From Parcubacteria group bacterium LiPW_15 (GTDB taxonomy: Bacteria; Patescibacteria; Paceibacteria; UBA6257; 2-01-FULL-56-20), in assembly GCA_007375645.1 (NCBI GenBank), contig VMER01000002.1, positions 1 through 64,000 on the forward strand: a stretch of DNA of 64,000 nt. The letters are read 5' to 3'. Positions 42,888-50,977 of the stretch are shown here, piece by piece. The first letter of the stretch is position 1; each line of letters opens with the position of its first letter. The notes below the pieces were generated by a model. It saw nothing but the letters and a program-made list of their open reading frames with translations, had not been told where the DNA came from and did no database searches. The translations under genes and the position numbers were made by a program.

Positions 42888-44408
42888 TTATCTCGCGAAT
42901 TCCACCGCGCGCATCTCGCGGATGACGTTTACTTTTATCTCTCCAGGATATTTTAGCTCGGATTGGATACGATTCGCAATTTCCTTTGCCATCTCGAGGG
43001 CCCGGAAGTCGTCTATTTTTTCGGGAACGACGAACACACGCAATTCGCGGCCGGCGGATATAGCGTAGGCATTTTTGACGCCCGGGAATTCGCTCGCGAT
43101 CTTTTCCAAATCCGCCAAACGTTTAATGTAGTTTTCCACTGTTCCCCTTCTCGCTCCGGGGCGCGCGGCGCTAAGCACGTCCACCGCGGTGATGATAAAT
43201 GATTCCGGAGACGCATACGGATAATCTTCGTGATGACTGCGCATGCCGTTTATCACGTCCTCGGAAATACCGTATTTCTTGAGTATCTTCATGCCGAGAT
43301 CCACGTGCGTTCCTTCCACTTCGTGGTCAATGGCTTTTCCAATGTCATGCAAGAGGGCGGCCTTCTTCGCCACCGCGACATTCAATCCCAATTCCGCCGC
43401 CATCATACCGGCGAGATAGGTCATCTCGATCGAGTGGTTCAAAACGTTTTGGCCGAAACTCATCCTAAAATGAAGCCTGCCCAAAAGCGAAAGGATTTCT
43501 TTCGGCAGATCGTAAACGCCGACTTCCATCGCCGCCGCTTCGCCGATCTCGCCCACCCGCTTATTGAGTTCCTCTTTAGCCTCCTCAACTTTTTCTTCGA
43601 TTTTCGCCGGTTGAATACGGCCGTCTTTTATGAGCTGTTCCAAGGCGAGTCTCGCGACTTCCCTGCGGAACGGGTCGAAGGAAGAAATGACTATGGTGTC
43701 CGGAGTCTCGTCCATCACGAATTCCACGCCAGTCGCTCTTTCAAGCGCGCGAATGTTTCGCCCTTCGCGACCGATTATCTTTCCTTTAATTTCCTCGTCG
43801 GCCAGATGGAAAACGGTAGTGGTAAGTTCGGAAACGTGCGAGCGCGCGTAGCGCTGCATCGCGGTCGTGATGACCTCCACGGACTTCTTTTCGAGTTCAT
43901 CCCGGAGATTCTGCTCCAGCTTCTGCATGGTTTTCGCCAGATCCTCCCGGTTCTGCTCCTTGATTGCGGAATACAGGGCCTCTTTCGCCTGTTCGGGCGA
44001 AAGACCGCTCACTTTTTCTAATTCCACCTGCGCTTTGGCGCGGATCTCGTCCACTTCTTTGTGGCGCGTCTCAAGCGCTTCGCGTTCGGCGCGGAGCTTC
44101 GCGGAATCCTGGTCCAGCGCGGTCAATTTCTTTTCCAAAGACTCCTCGCGTTCATGGATGCGGGACTCAAGAACCAATATTTCTTTTTTTCTATCGCGCT
44201 CCTCTTTCTGCGCCTCTTCTAAAATATTTGAGGCTTTTTCTTTTGCGCCAAGCAAAATTTCCTTGGCTTCGCTTTCAACCTTCTTATTTTTCTCTTCTAT
44301 TTGCTGCTCGAGCGAACCTAATTGTTTAGTCGCCCAAAGCTGTCGTACGAAGTATCCTGCCGCCAGACCCAAAACAAGGCCCCCTAAGGGAATCAGTATT
44401 GAAGACAT
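42888..44408 (-). CDS. rny: ribonuclease Y
   Basis: 506 aa, full length. N-terminal membrane anchor (ILIPLGGLVLGLAAGYFV), long coiled coil to ~190, KH domain with GRNIRALERATGVEFVMDETPDTIVISSFDPFRREVAR, and the HD metal-dependent phosphodiesterase with ALLHDIGKAIDHEVEGTHVD. Membrane-bound endoribonuclease initiating mRNA decay; with RNase J below it completes a Firmicutes-like degradation set. Confidence 0.96.
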   Translation of the reverse strand: MSSILIPLGGLVLGLAAGYFVRQLWATKQLGSLEQQIEEKNKKVESEAKEILLGAKEKASNILEEAQKEERDRKKEILVLESRIHEREESLEKKLTALDQDSAKLRAEREALETRHKEVDEIRAKAQVELEKVSGLSPEQAKEALYSAIKEQNREDLAKTMQKLEQNLRDELEKKSVEVITTAMQRYARSHVSELTTTVFHLADEEIKGKIIGREGRNIRALERATGVEFVMDETPDTIVISSFDPFRREVARLALEQLIKDGRIQPAKIEEKVEEAKEELNKRVGEIGEAAAMEVGVYDLPKEILSLLGRLHFRMSFGQNVLNHSIEMTYLAGMMAAELGLNVAVAKKAALLHDIGKAIDHEVEGTHVDLGMKILKKYGISEDVINGMRSHHEDYPYASPESFIITAVDVLSAARPGARRGTVENYIKRLADLEKIASEFPGVKNAYAISAGRELRVFVVPEKIDDFRALEMAKEIANRIQSELKYPGEIKVNVIREMRAVEFAR

Positions 44409-44546
44409 TATTAATTTTTCGTTGAAACTCCATCTCGGTTTGATAGAGGGTTAATGACTTTTGACAGGTTTAATATTACCCCAGATGCCGGTTTTGGTCA
44501 ATTAAAAAGCCGTGGCTAGGCGAAAATGGGTTATACTAATGAATAC

Positions 44547-46082
44547 ATGGCGAAGAATGTGGTTCTCATAATCCTGGACGGCTGGGGCATAGGAAGAAAC
44601 GACGAATCCAACCCCATCTATATGGTCAAACCCCAGAATCTGAAGTCTCTGGAAGACAATTACCCGGTAACGAGCCTTCAGGCCTCCGGAATCTCCGTGG
44701 GACTCCCCTGGGGCGAGGTCGGGAACAGCGAAGTGGGCCATTTAACTATCGGCGCAGGCAAAGTCATCTACCAATATTTTCCGCGCATCACCATGGCCAT
44801 CCAAGATGGAACTTTTTTTGAAAATCCGGCATTCAAAGCGGCCTGCGACCACGCCAAAAAAAATAATTCGTTTTTAAATCTCGCAGGACTCCTATCCAGA
44901 GGAAATGTCCACGCCTCCCTCGACCACCTGAAGGCGCTTTTGAAATTCGCCGAAAAAGAAGGGGTAGCAAACGTGCGCCTACACCTCTTTTCCGACGGGA
45001 AAGACTCCCCGCCCAAAACGCTTGAAAAGTTTTTGACGGAGCTTCCAGCGGAAAAGATCGCATCTCTGACCGGCCGGTATTACGCGATGGATCGCGAAGG
45101 CAATTGGCGGCTCACCGAACAAGCTTACAACTGCATGACCGGAACTTCGGGAACGCTTGCTAAAAACAATCTCCCGAAGCTCATTGCCGACAATTATGCG
45201 AAGGGTTTGAACGAGGAATATCTGCCCCCGCTTCGGCTTCAGGAAGACGGCGGAATAAAAGATAACGACGCACTTTTCATTTTTAACTACCGCGAAGATT
45301 CCATCCGGCAAATAGCGGAGTCTTTTATCGTAAAAGATTTTGATAAATTCGTAAGGAAGGATTTTAAAAACCTTTTCGTGGCAACCATGACCCACTACAT
45401 GGACAAATTCGATTGCCCGGTCGCCTTCCCCTCGGAAGTGGTTAAGTCTCCGCTCGGCAAAGTGATAAGCGACGCAAAAATGACCCAGCTCCGCCTCGCG
45501 GAATCCTACAAATATGCGCACGTAACTTATTTCTTCAACGGATTCACCGAGCCTCCATTTGAGGGCGAATATCGCGTTTTGATCCCGTCCGAACCCATCC
45601 CCCACCCGGACGAACACCCGCAAATGATGGCCTCCTCAATAACCGACCGGCTCATTCAAGCCATCGAAAATCGAGCCTTCAATTTTATTTTGGTAAATTA
45701 CGCGAACGGCGACACTATCGCCCATACCGGAAACTACAACGCTGCCAAAGAAGCGGTTAAAACAATCGATAAAGAGATCGGGCGCGTCGTCCAATCGGTT
45801 CTCGCGAATGACGCCCTGCTTTTTATCAGCTCCGACCACGGCAACGTAGAAGAACTCCTAAATCCGATGACCGGCCAACCCGAAACCCAGCACGACCCAA
45901 ATCCGGTTCCCTTCTACGTGGTTGGAAATGAATTTAAGGGCAGGAAATTTATCAACTGGCAAACCGTGGCCACCCAACCGATCGGCATTATCTCCGACAT
46001 CGCGCCCACGATACTCGAAATAATCGGCATCCAAAAACCGGAGGATATGAACGGAAGAAGTTTGCTTCGAGACCTGCTTTAG
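44547..46082 (+). CDS. gpmI: 2,3-bisphosphoglycerate-independent phosphoglycerate mutase
   Basis: 511 aa from ATG 44547 (MAKNVVLIILDGWGIG). The Asp and Ser of the phosphatase metal site (LDGWG, GNSEVGHLTIGAG), VRLHLFSDGKDSPPKTLEKFL, YYAMDREGNW, and the C-terminal YANGDTIAHTGNYNAA and SSDHGNVE are present. Converts 3- to 2-phosphoglycerate without cofactor, dependent on Mn. TATACT ends 9 nt before the ATG, so the leader is at most a few nt. An earlier ATG (44526) would place the -10 inside the gene. Confidence 0.95.
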   Translation: MAKNVVLIILDGWGIGRNDESNPIYMVKPQNLKSLEDNYPVTSLQASGISVGLPWGEVGNSEVGHLTIGAGKVIYQYFPRITMAIQDGTFFENPAFKAACDHAKKNNSFLNLAGLLSRGNVHASLDHLKALLKFAEKEGVANVRLHLFSDGKDSPPKTLEKFLTELPAEKIASLTGRYYAMDREGNWRLTEQAYNCMTGTSGTLAKNNLPKLIADNYAKGLNEEYLPPLRLQEDGGIKDNDALFIFNYREDSIRQIAESFIVKDFDKFVRKDFKNLFVATMTHYMDKFDCPVAFPSEVVKSPLGKVISDAKMTQLRLAESYKYAHVTYFFNGFTEPPFEGEYRVLIPSEPIPHPDEHPQMMASSITDRLIQAIENRAFNFILVNYANGDTIAHTGNYNAAKEAVKTIDKEIGRVVQSVLANDALLFISSDHGNVEELLNPMTGQPETQHDPNPVPFYVVGNEFKGRKFINWQTVATQPIGIISDIAPTILEIIGIQKPEDMNGRSLLRDLL

Positions 46083-46091
46083 AAATAGAAA

Positions 46092-46114
46092 GGCGCCGCT
46101 ACGATTGCGGCGCC
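46092..46114 (-). terminator. terminator with the stop codon of the 61-aa gene in its loop
   Basis: GGCGCCGC (46092-46099) / GCGGCGCC (46107-46114), 7-nt loop holding the TAG stop (46099-46101). Minus-strand T-rich tail TTTCTATTTCT. Lies right after the gpmI stop but has no T-run in that direction. Confidence 0.85.
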
Positions 46115-46284
46115 GACACGGGCTTTTGGGGAAATACGAGACACAGAGCGAAGAGTGCCACTCCCACGCCGGAAGCGATCAGTTTGGTCTTGAGCGAGAA
46201 CGGCACCATGACCGAGAGAACGATCGCGGCGAATCCCAGGATCGCCGCTTCCGTTCGGATGGCTTCCCCTATCTTTCTTTGCAT
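46099..46284 (-). CDS. 61-aa membrane protein, unknown (orphan module)
   Basis: ATG 46284 behind GGAGG (MQRKIGEAIRTEAAILGF). Two hydrophobic helices (AAILGFAAIVLSVMVPF and KLIASGVGVALFALCLVF) joined by SLKTK. Promoter TTGCGT-16-TATAAT; stop codon embedded in the terminator loop. No family recognised. An upstream in-frame ATG (46314) precedes the SD and overlaps the promoter, so it is not used. Confidence 0.68.
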   Translation of the reverse strand: MQRKIGEAIRTEAAILGFAAIVLSVMVPFSLKTKLIASGVGVALFALCLVFPQKPVSAPQS

Positions 46285-46315
46285 TTCAAACCTCCGCATG
46301 CCTGTAGCTAGCATA

Positions 46316-46343
46316 ATTATAGACTCCGTGTTCCGCGACGCAA
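46316..46343 (-). promoter_or_regulatory. promoter of the 61-aa membrane protein gene
   Basis: Minus strand TTGCGT, 16 nt, TATAAT. It is back-to-back with the leaderless promoter of the plus-strand gene 46366. Confidence 0.65.
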
Positions 46344-46353
46344 CACAAACTGG

Positions 46354-46359
46354 TATAAT
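46354..46359 (+). promoter_or_regulatory. extended -10 of the YvlD-like gene (leaderless)
   Basis: TGGTATAAT with TATAAT at 46354-46359 and ATG at 46366, 6 nt later: transcription should start at the initiation codon. Confidence 0.65.
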
Positions 46360-46365
46360 CAGCTT

Positions 46366-46722
46366 ATGTTCAGATTAATAGCGCGCGCAATAATCGCGGT
46401 GGTTGTAAACGCATTGGGCCTCCTCGCCGCTTCGTACTATATAAAAGGATTCAATCTGAATAATGATTTCCGGGAGATATTGGTCCTTGCCGCGGTTTTT
46501 ACCGCCATATATTTCATTCTGCGCCCGATAGTGAAAATGATACTGGGACCGTTTTTGGTTCTTACCTTGGGTCTCGGACTCATCGTGGTAAACGCCGCAA
46601 TGCTATATTTGCTTGACTTAGCTTCCAAAAATCTTATGATAGATGGCGTCGGAGCGCTCCTTGAGGCAACATTGCTTCTGAGCGTACTAAACTTTGTTTT
46701 GCACTACGCGGAAAAAGAATGA
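46366..46722 (+). CDS. YvlD/phage-holin-4 superfamily membrane protein
   Basis: 118 aa with four hydrophobic segments. AIIAVVVNALGLLAASYYIKGF, AVFTAIYFILRPIVKMILGPFLVLTLGLGLIVVNAAMLYLLD are the family core (DUF/Phage_holin_4_2). Despite the name, most members are chromosomal membrane proteins of unknown role. It overlaps secG by ATGA, suggesting an envelope-related job. Confidence 0.85.
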   Translation: MFRLIARAIIAVVVNALGLLAASYYIKGFNLNNDFREILVLAAVFTAIYFILRPIVKMILGPFLVLTLGLGLIVVNAAMLYLLDLASKNLMIDGVGALLEATLLLSVLNFVLHYAEKE

Positions 46723-46931
46723 TCTCAATAATATATATAATCGTAACCGTAGCCTTGGTAATCCTGATCCTCCTTCAACAGCGTTCGGGAGGAATGTCCG
46801 GTCTTTTTGGCGGCGATTCGAGCAGCTTCTATCAGGCTAGGCGCGGATTGGAAAAGTTCTTTCTTTGGGGCACCGTGATCCTTTCTATCCTTTTTGTGGC
46901 GCTCTCTCTTTGGCAACTGCTGGCGAAATAA
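46719..46931 (+). CDS. secG: preprotein translocase subunit SecG
   Basis: 70 aa. Two spans: IISIIYIIVTVALVILILL-type first helix and FLWGTVILSILFVALSLWQLL second, joined by QQRSGGMSGLFGGDSSSFYQARRGLEKF, which is the diagnostic SecG loop. Part of the SecYEG channel. Translationally coupled to the YvlD-like gene. Confidence 0.93.
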   Translation: MISIIYIIVTVALVILILLQQRSGGMSGLFGGDSSSFYQARRGLEKFFLWGTVILSILFVALSLWQLLAK

Positions 46932-46957
46932 GCGCGGCCGGGCGCAAAGAGAACTTG

Positions 46958-47054
46958 TCCCGTTAGAAAATTTTACGGATAATATATTTATTACCCGCAC
47001 ACCCAAAGCCCTCATGCACATCAGCAATATATCGTCTTTAATTTTCTAACGGGA
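46958..47054 (+). promoter_or_regulatory. second copy of the inverted-repeat leader element, abutting the start codon at 47054
   Basis: Perfect 15-bp arms TCCCGTTAGAAAATT (46958-46972) and AATTTTCTAACGGGA (47040-47054) with 67 nt between. The A of the start codon ATG is the last base of the right arm. Shares the CCCGTTAGAA / TTCTAACGGG core and layout with the element at 2460-2564, whereas the inner sequence differs. No Shine-Dalgarno is seen. Confidence 0.7.
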
Positions 47055-48703
47055 TGACTTGGCTCAAGAAAATTTTTACGTCTTTCTCGGAGAGAGAGCG
47101 CCTTAGTTTCGTTATCGCCTGCGCCTCGGCTATAGTCGCAGGGGCGCTTCTTGTTTGGCTTATATTTTTGAATGTAACTACGGCCGCTCCCGCTCGCGGA
47201 GGCGATTATGCTGAAGGCTTCTTGGGCCAGCCGGCCTATGCAAATCCTTTGCTCGCCGAAACCCCGGCCGACAAAGCTTTGGTGCGCCTCGCTTTCGCAA
47301 ACCTACCCGATCTGGCAGACAAAATAGAGAGCGATAAAACCGGAAAAGTTTATAAGGTTCGGCTCAAGGAAAATCTAACTTGGTCCAATGGGCAAAAGCT
47401 CACAAGCGATGACGTCATCTTTACCCTCCAAAAACTTCAGGATCCGCAAACCGCGAGTCCGTATTTTTCGAACTGGCAAGGCGTCGCCGTAAGCCGAGTA
47501 AGCGAGCTTGAAGTCCAGTTCACCCTGGCCGCACCCTACGCGTTTTTTTCGCAGAGCCTTCAAAATTTTTACGTAGTCCCGAAACATCTTTTTGCCGACA
47601 CGCCGGCCTCCAACTGGAAATTGTCCGACTACAATCTAAAGCCGGTCGGCTCCGGCCCCTACTCTTTTTATTCCTACGAAAAGAGGGATGACGGATTCAT
47701 AAGCCTCTACCGCCTCAAGGCCAACGAAAATTATGCCGGCGGCGCTCCGTATATAGAAAATTTCGATCTGCGCTTCTTCACCAAACCGGAAGATGTTGTT
47801 AAAGCATTTAACGCAGGGCAGATCGACGCCATTGCGGACTTGGATCCGGAAACCCTGAAGAGCATTCACCGCACCTATAATCTTTCGGAGTTTCTCTTGC
47901 CGAACTACTACGCCGTTTTTTGGAATCAGAGCCAAAACCCGGCGCTAGAGGACTCATCTGTGCGGCAAGCGCTCTCTCTTTCCATAAACAGAAGCGAACT
48001 TATGCGCGATGCGCTCTACGGCTACGGGCGAGAAAGCCTTGGTCCCGTCCCGAAGGACATTCCGGGCCTAATTATTTCCTACGCCTCCCAAGAAAACGAT
48101 CCGAACCAAGCGAGCAACACCTTGGAATCCGCCGGGTGGAAAATGGCAGATCAAGGATTCCGCTCCAAAGAAATCAAAGGCGGCTCAATAGATCTTAAAT
48201 TCAAACTGACCGTGCCCAATATCCCGTTTTTGGTTTCCACCGCAAAAACCCTGGCCGCCGAATGGTCCAAGATCGGCGCAGCAGTCGAACTGAATATTCT
48301 GCCCCCAGACGAAATAATCTCCGGCCAGATCAAGAACAGAAATTATGAAGCGGTTCTTTTCGGGAACCTTTTGGGATCTAACGGCGACCCGTACGCTTTT
48401 TGGCACTCTTCGGAAAAATACTATCCGGGACTGAATCTGGCGCTTTACGGGGACAAACCAGCGGACAAACTTCTCGAATCCATTCGCCAAAATCCGGACA
48501 GCGCGAGCCGCGCGACACAATTCCAAGACCTGTCTGACAAAATAACCGGCGCCTTTCCGGCGGTATTCCTATATTCCCCTTCCTACCTTTTTGTATCAAG
48601 CCGGGATCTAAACGGCGTCACGGGCGGGTTCCTGGGAGAGAATGCGGATCGCCTCCGAGCGGCTAAGGATTGGTACGTGAAAGTTGCACGCGTGTTTAAA
48701 TAA
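47054..48703 (+). CDS. ABC transporter substrate-binding protein, family 5 (peptide type)
   Basis: 549 aa. One N-terminal span (SFVIACASAIVAGALLVWLIFLN) without lipobox, then the SBP_bac_5 domain: GDYAEGFLGQPAYANPLLAE, VYKVRLKENLTWSNGQKLTSDDVIFTLQKLQDP, RQALSLSINRSELMRDALYGYG, LFGNLLGSNGDPYAFWHS. Binds oligopeptides or similar solutes outside the membrane. No permease or ATPase gene is nearby, so its transporter must be elsewhere. Translation starts directly at the end of a 15-bp inverted repeat. Confidence 0.88.
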   Translation: MTWLKKIFTSFSERERLSFVIACASAIVAGALLVWLIFLNVTTAAPARGGDYAEGFLGQPAYANPLLAETPADKALVRLAFANLPDLADKIESDKTGKVYKVRLKENLTWSNGQKLTSDDVIFTLQKLQDPQTASPYFSNWQGVAVSRVSELEVQFTLAAPYAFFSQSLQNFYVVPKHLFADTPASNWKLSDYNLKPVGSGPYSFYSYEKRDDGFISLYRLKANENYAGGAPYIENFDLRFFTKPEDVVKAFNAGQIDAIADLDPETLKSIHRTYNLSEFLLPNYYAVFWNQSQNPALEDSSVRQALSLSINRSELMRDALYGYGRESLGPVPKDIPGLIISYASQENDPNQASNTLESAGWKMADQGFRSKEIKGGSIDLKFKLTVPNIPFLVSTAKTLAAEWSKIGAAVELNILPPDEIISGQIKNRNYEAVLFGNLLGSNGDPYAFWHSSEKYYPGLNLALYGDKPADKLLESIRQNPDSASRATQFQDLSDKITGAFPAVFLYSPSYLFVSSRDLNGVTGGFLGENADRLRAAKDWYVKVARVFK

Positions 48704-48718
48704 ATCCGGAAGACAAGC

Positions 48719-48747
48719 TTGACTTTGTCCGTGATTAACGCTAAGAT
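48719..48747 (+). promoter_or_regulatory. candidate promoter in the 208-nt gap before tRNA-Leu
   Basis: TTGACT, 17 nt, TAAGAT. The stretch 48704-48911 holds no gene; this promoter would drive a ~160-nt precursor ending in tRNA-Leu, or an unrecognised small RNA. Confidence 0.4.
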
Positions 48748-48911
48748 ATACCCAACTTCGATTCCTCCTGTGTCCACTTATCCGAAAAGAAGGATCTCTT
48801 TCCCCAGCCGGATTTTTGTTTCGCGCAATAAATAATATTTAAACTTATACCGATCAAAAAGTAGAGGATTCGATCCGGCGGCAAAAATAGCAAGACTCGT
48901 TAAATAAATAT

Positions 48912-48995
48912 GGGCGAGTGGTGAAACTGGCAGACACGCAGGCTTCAGGAGTCTGTGGGAGCAATCCCGTGGAGGTTCAAATCCTCTCTCGCCCA
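48912..48995 (+). tRNA. tRNA-Leu(CAG)
   Basis: Acceptor GGGCGAG pairs CTCGCCC, discriminator A; D-arm with GGTGAAACTGG; anticodon loop TTCAGGA (anticodon CAG); class II variable arm GGGAGCAATCCC; T-arm GGAGG-TTCAAAT-CCTCT. 84 nt, no encoded CCA. It is followed by a hairpin GATTTTCT/AGAAAATC (49003-49033). Confidence 0.96.
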
Positions 48996-49091
48996 CACTA
49001 TGATTTTCTTGGCAAGGCACGAACCTAGAAAATCTTGTGCCCCGCAAAATGCGGGACGAAAGAAAAATATAAACGAAAACAAAAAAATAAA

Positions 49092-50915
49092 ATGATGCAA
49101 AACACATCAAGAAGGGGCGCCCAAAGAGGGCAAAGGTCAAATGCCCCCGCGGCACGCCATGCGTCCCAGGGACGCCCCGGCGCTCACCCGCAAAGACATA
49201 CGCCTTCCATTAAACCGGAAGCGGACCACACTTATAAACACGAGTCGAAAAAGGAGTCTGATCTCCGCTTTATTCCGCTCGGCGGACTGGAAGAGATCGG
49301 CAGAAATTGCTCGTATTTCGAATACGGCAACGAGATAGTTATCGTGGACGTCGGCATCCAGTTCCCTGAAGAAGCCACTCCAGGAATCGACTACATAATC
49401 CCGAATGTCGCCTCTCTTGAGAACCGGAAGCACGACATTAAGGCCATTATTCTAACCCATGGCCACTACGACCACATTGCCGCTATCCATTACTTGATAG
49501 AAAAATTCGGCAATCCGCCGATCCTAACTTCGAATTTCACCAAAGCGATGGTCGAGAAACGTCACGAAGAATTCACAAACGCGCCGCGGCTTAATTTTAT
49601 AACCGTAAAAGACGGCTCTCGCGTTCCGGTCTCAGAACACTTGGTTGCGGAATTCTTTTCCGTAGGCCACACGATCCCAGAAGCGCTAGGGTTTATTTTG
49701 CACACTCCGGCGGGAAAAATGGTCAACTTCGGAGATTTTCGGCTGGACATAGACATACACGGCAAACCAACCCACATGGAAGCCTATGAGCGCCTGGCGA
49801 AAGAAGGCGTGCACACTGTTTTTATAGACAGCACAAACGCAGACTTCCCGGGCTATTCTCCGTCGGAGCGAACAGTAGAAAGGGAGTTGGAAAAGCTGAT
49901 GGTAGGCGCAAAAGGACGCATAATTATCGCTACTTTTTCTTCGCTCGTAGATCGCCTTTTGGAAATAATCAAAATCGCGGCAAAACTTGGCCGGAAGGTG
50001 GCTGTTAATGGCAGATCCATGATAACCAATTTGGAAATAGCCAAGCAGCTCGGCTATTTCAAGGATATAAAGTATGAAGCTATAAGCCTTGAAGAAATGA
50101 ATAAGAATCGCGACGAAAACGTTCTCCTTCTTACCACCGGAGCGCAGGGCGAGGCCAACGCCGGGCTCATGCGCATTGTGCGGGGAGAACACAGAGTGGT
50201 TCATCTCAAACCAACCGATACCATCATCTTTTCGTCTTCGGTTGTTCCGGGAAACGAACGCTCCGTTCAATCGCTCCAGGACAATATCGCGAGACAAGTG
50301 GATGAGGTTTACAACTCAAAGCTCTTGGATATTCACGCCGGAGGCCACGCCCATGGCGGAGACATAGAGCTCGTACTAAAAACCTTAAAACCGAAATTCG
50401 TCGTACCCTTTCACGCCTACTATTTCAAACGCAAAGCGGTTATAAAACTCGCTCGCGAAGCGGGAATCGAAAAAGAGAGGGTGATTATGATGGATAACGG
50501 TCAGGTAGCCCTGCTTACCCCGGATAAATTCACCGTAACCGACGAAACAGTTCCATCCTCCTATGTTATGGTTGATGGTCTTGGAGTCGGCGACGTGGAA
50601 GAAGTGGTGCTCCGCGACAGGTTGAACCTTGCCAAGGAAGGCATGGTGGTCATTATCGTCACGCTTGATAGAAGGAACGGCAGAGTTCTAAAAAATCCTG
50701 ACATCATCTCCCGCGGATTTATCTATCTCAAAGACAACCAAACTATCCTTGAAGACATTAGAAAGAAAGTCCGCGCTGTTATCTCGAGGCTTCCCGCTCA
50801 TCAGGAAGTGGAGACCGATTACTTGAAAACACTTATCCGCGATCAAGTCGGCCAGTTCCTCTACACCAAAACGAAAAGACGGCCGATGATTTTACCCGTC
50901 ACGATAGAGGTTTAA
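49092..50915 (+). CDS. rnj: ribonuclease J
   Basis: 607 aa from ATG 49092 (tandem ATGATG); a GTG at 49035 in frame lies within a hairpin-rich leader and is unlikely. The first ~58 residues are a basic, disordered extension (SRRGAQRGQRSN...). Then the metallo-beta-lactamase/beta-CASP core: RFIPLGGLEEIGRNC, LTHGHYDHIAAIHYL (metal motif HxHxDH), VHTVFIDSTNAD, FSSSVVPGNE, DIHAGGHAHGGDIELVL and the C-terminal domain. 5'-3' exo/endonuclease for rRNA and mRNA. Confidence 0.95.
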   Translation: MMQNTSRRGAQRGQRSNAPAARHASQGRPGAHPQRHTPSIKPEADHTYKHESKKESDLRFIPLGGLEEIGRNCSYFEYGNEIVIVDVGIQFPEEATPGIDYIIPNVASLENRKHDIKAIILTHGHYDHIAAIHYLIEKFGNPPILTSNFTKAMVEKRHEEFTNAPRLNFITVKDGSRVPVSEHLVAEFFSVGHTIPEALGFILHTPAGKMVNFGDFRLDIDIHGKPTHMEAYERLAKEGVHTVFIDSTNADFPGYSPSERTVERELEKLMVGAKGRIIIATFSSLVDRLLEIIKIAAKLGRKVAVNGRSMITNLEIAKQLGYFKDIKYEAISLEEMNKNRDENVLLLTTGAQGEANAGLMRIVRGEHRVVHLKPTDTIIFSSSVVPGNERSVQSLQDNIARQVDEVYNSKLLDIHAGGHAHGGDIELVLKTLKPKFVVPFHAYYFKRKAVIKLAREAGIEKERVIMMDNGQVALLTPDKFTVTDETVPSSYVMVDGLGVGDVEEVVLRDRLNLAKEGMVVIIVTLDRRNGRVLKNPDIISRGFIYLKDNQTILEDIRKKVRAVISRLPAHQEVETDYLKTLIRDQVGQFLYTKTKRRPMILPVTIEV

Positions 50916-50918
50916 GCT

Positions 50919-50945
50919 AAAAACTCCCGCGAGAGCGGGAGTTTT
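50919..50945 (+). terminator. terminator after RNase J
   Basis: AAAACTCCCGC / GCGGGAGTTTT, loop GAGA, 4 nt after the stop. Confidence 0.9.
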
Positions 50946-50977
50946 GATAGTCCCCAAAAATCCTATAAAATATAGGC

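Noticed and set aside
49035..49091. GTG at 49035 as the RNase J start
   Set aside because: It precedes a CCCGCA/TGCGGG hairpin, gives a non-conserved leader and has no SD; the ATG at 49092 is simpler.
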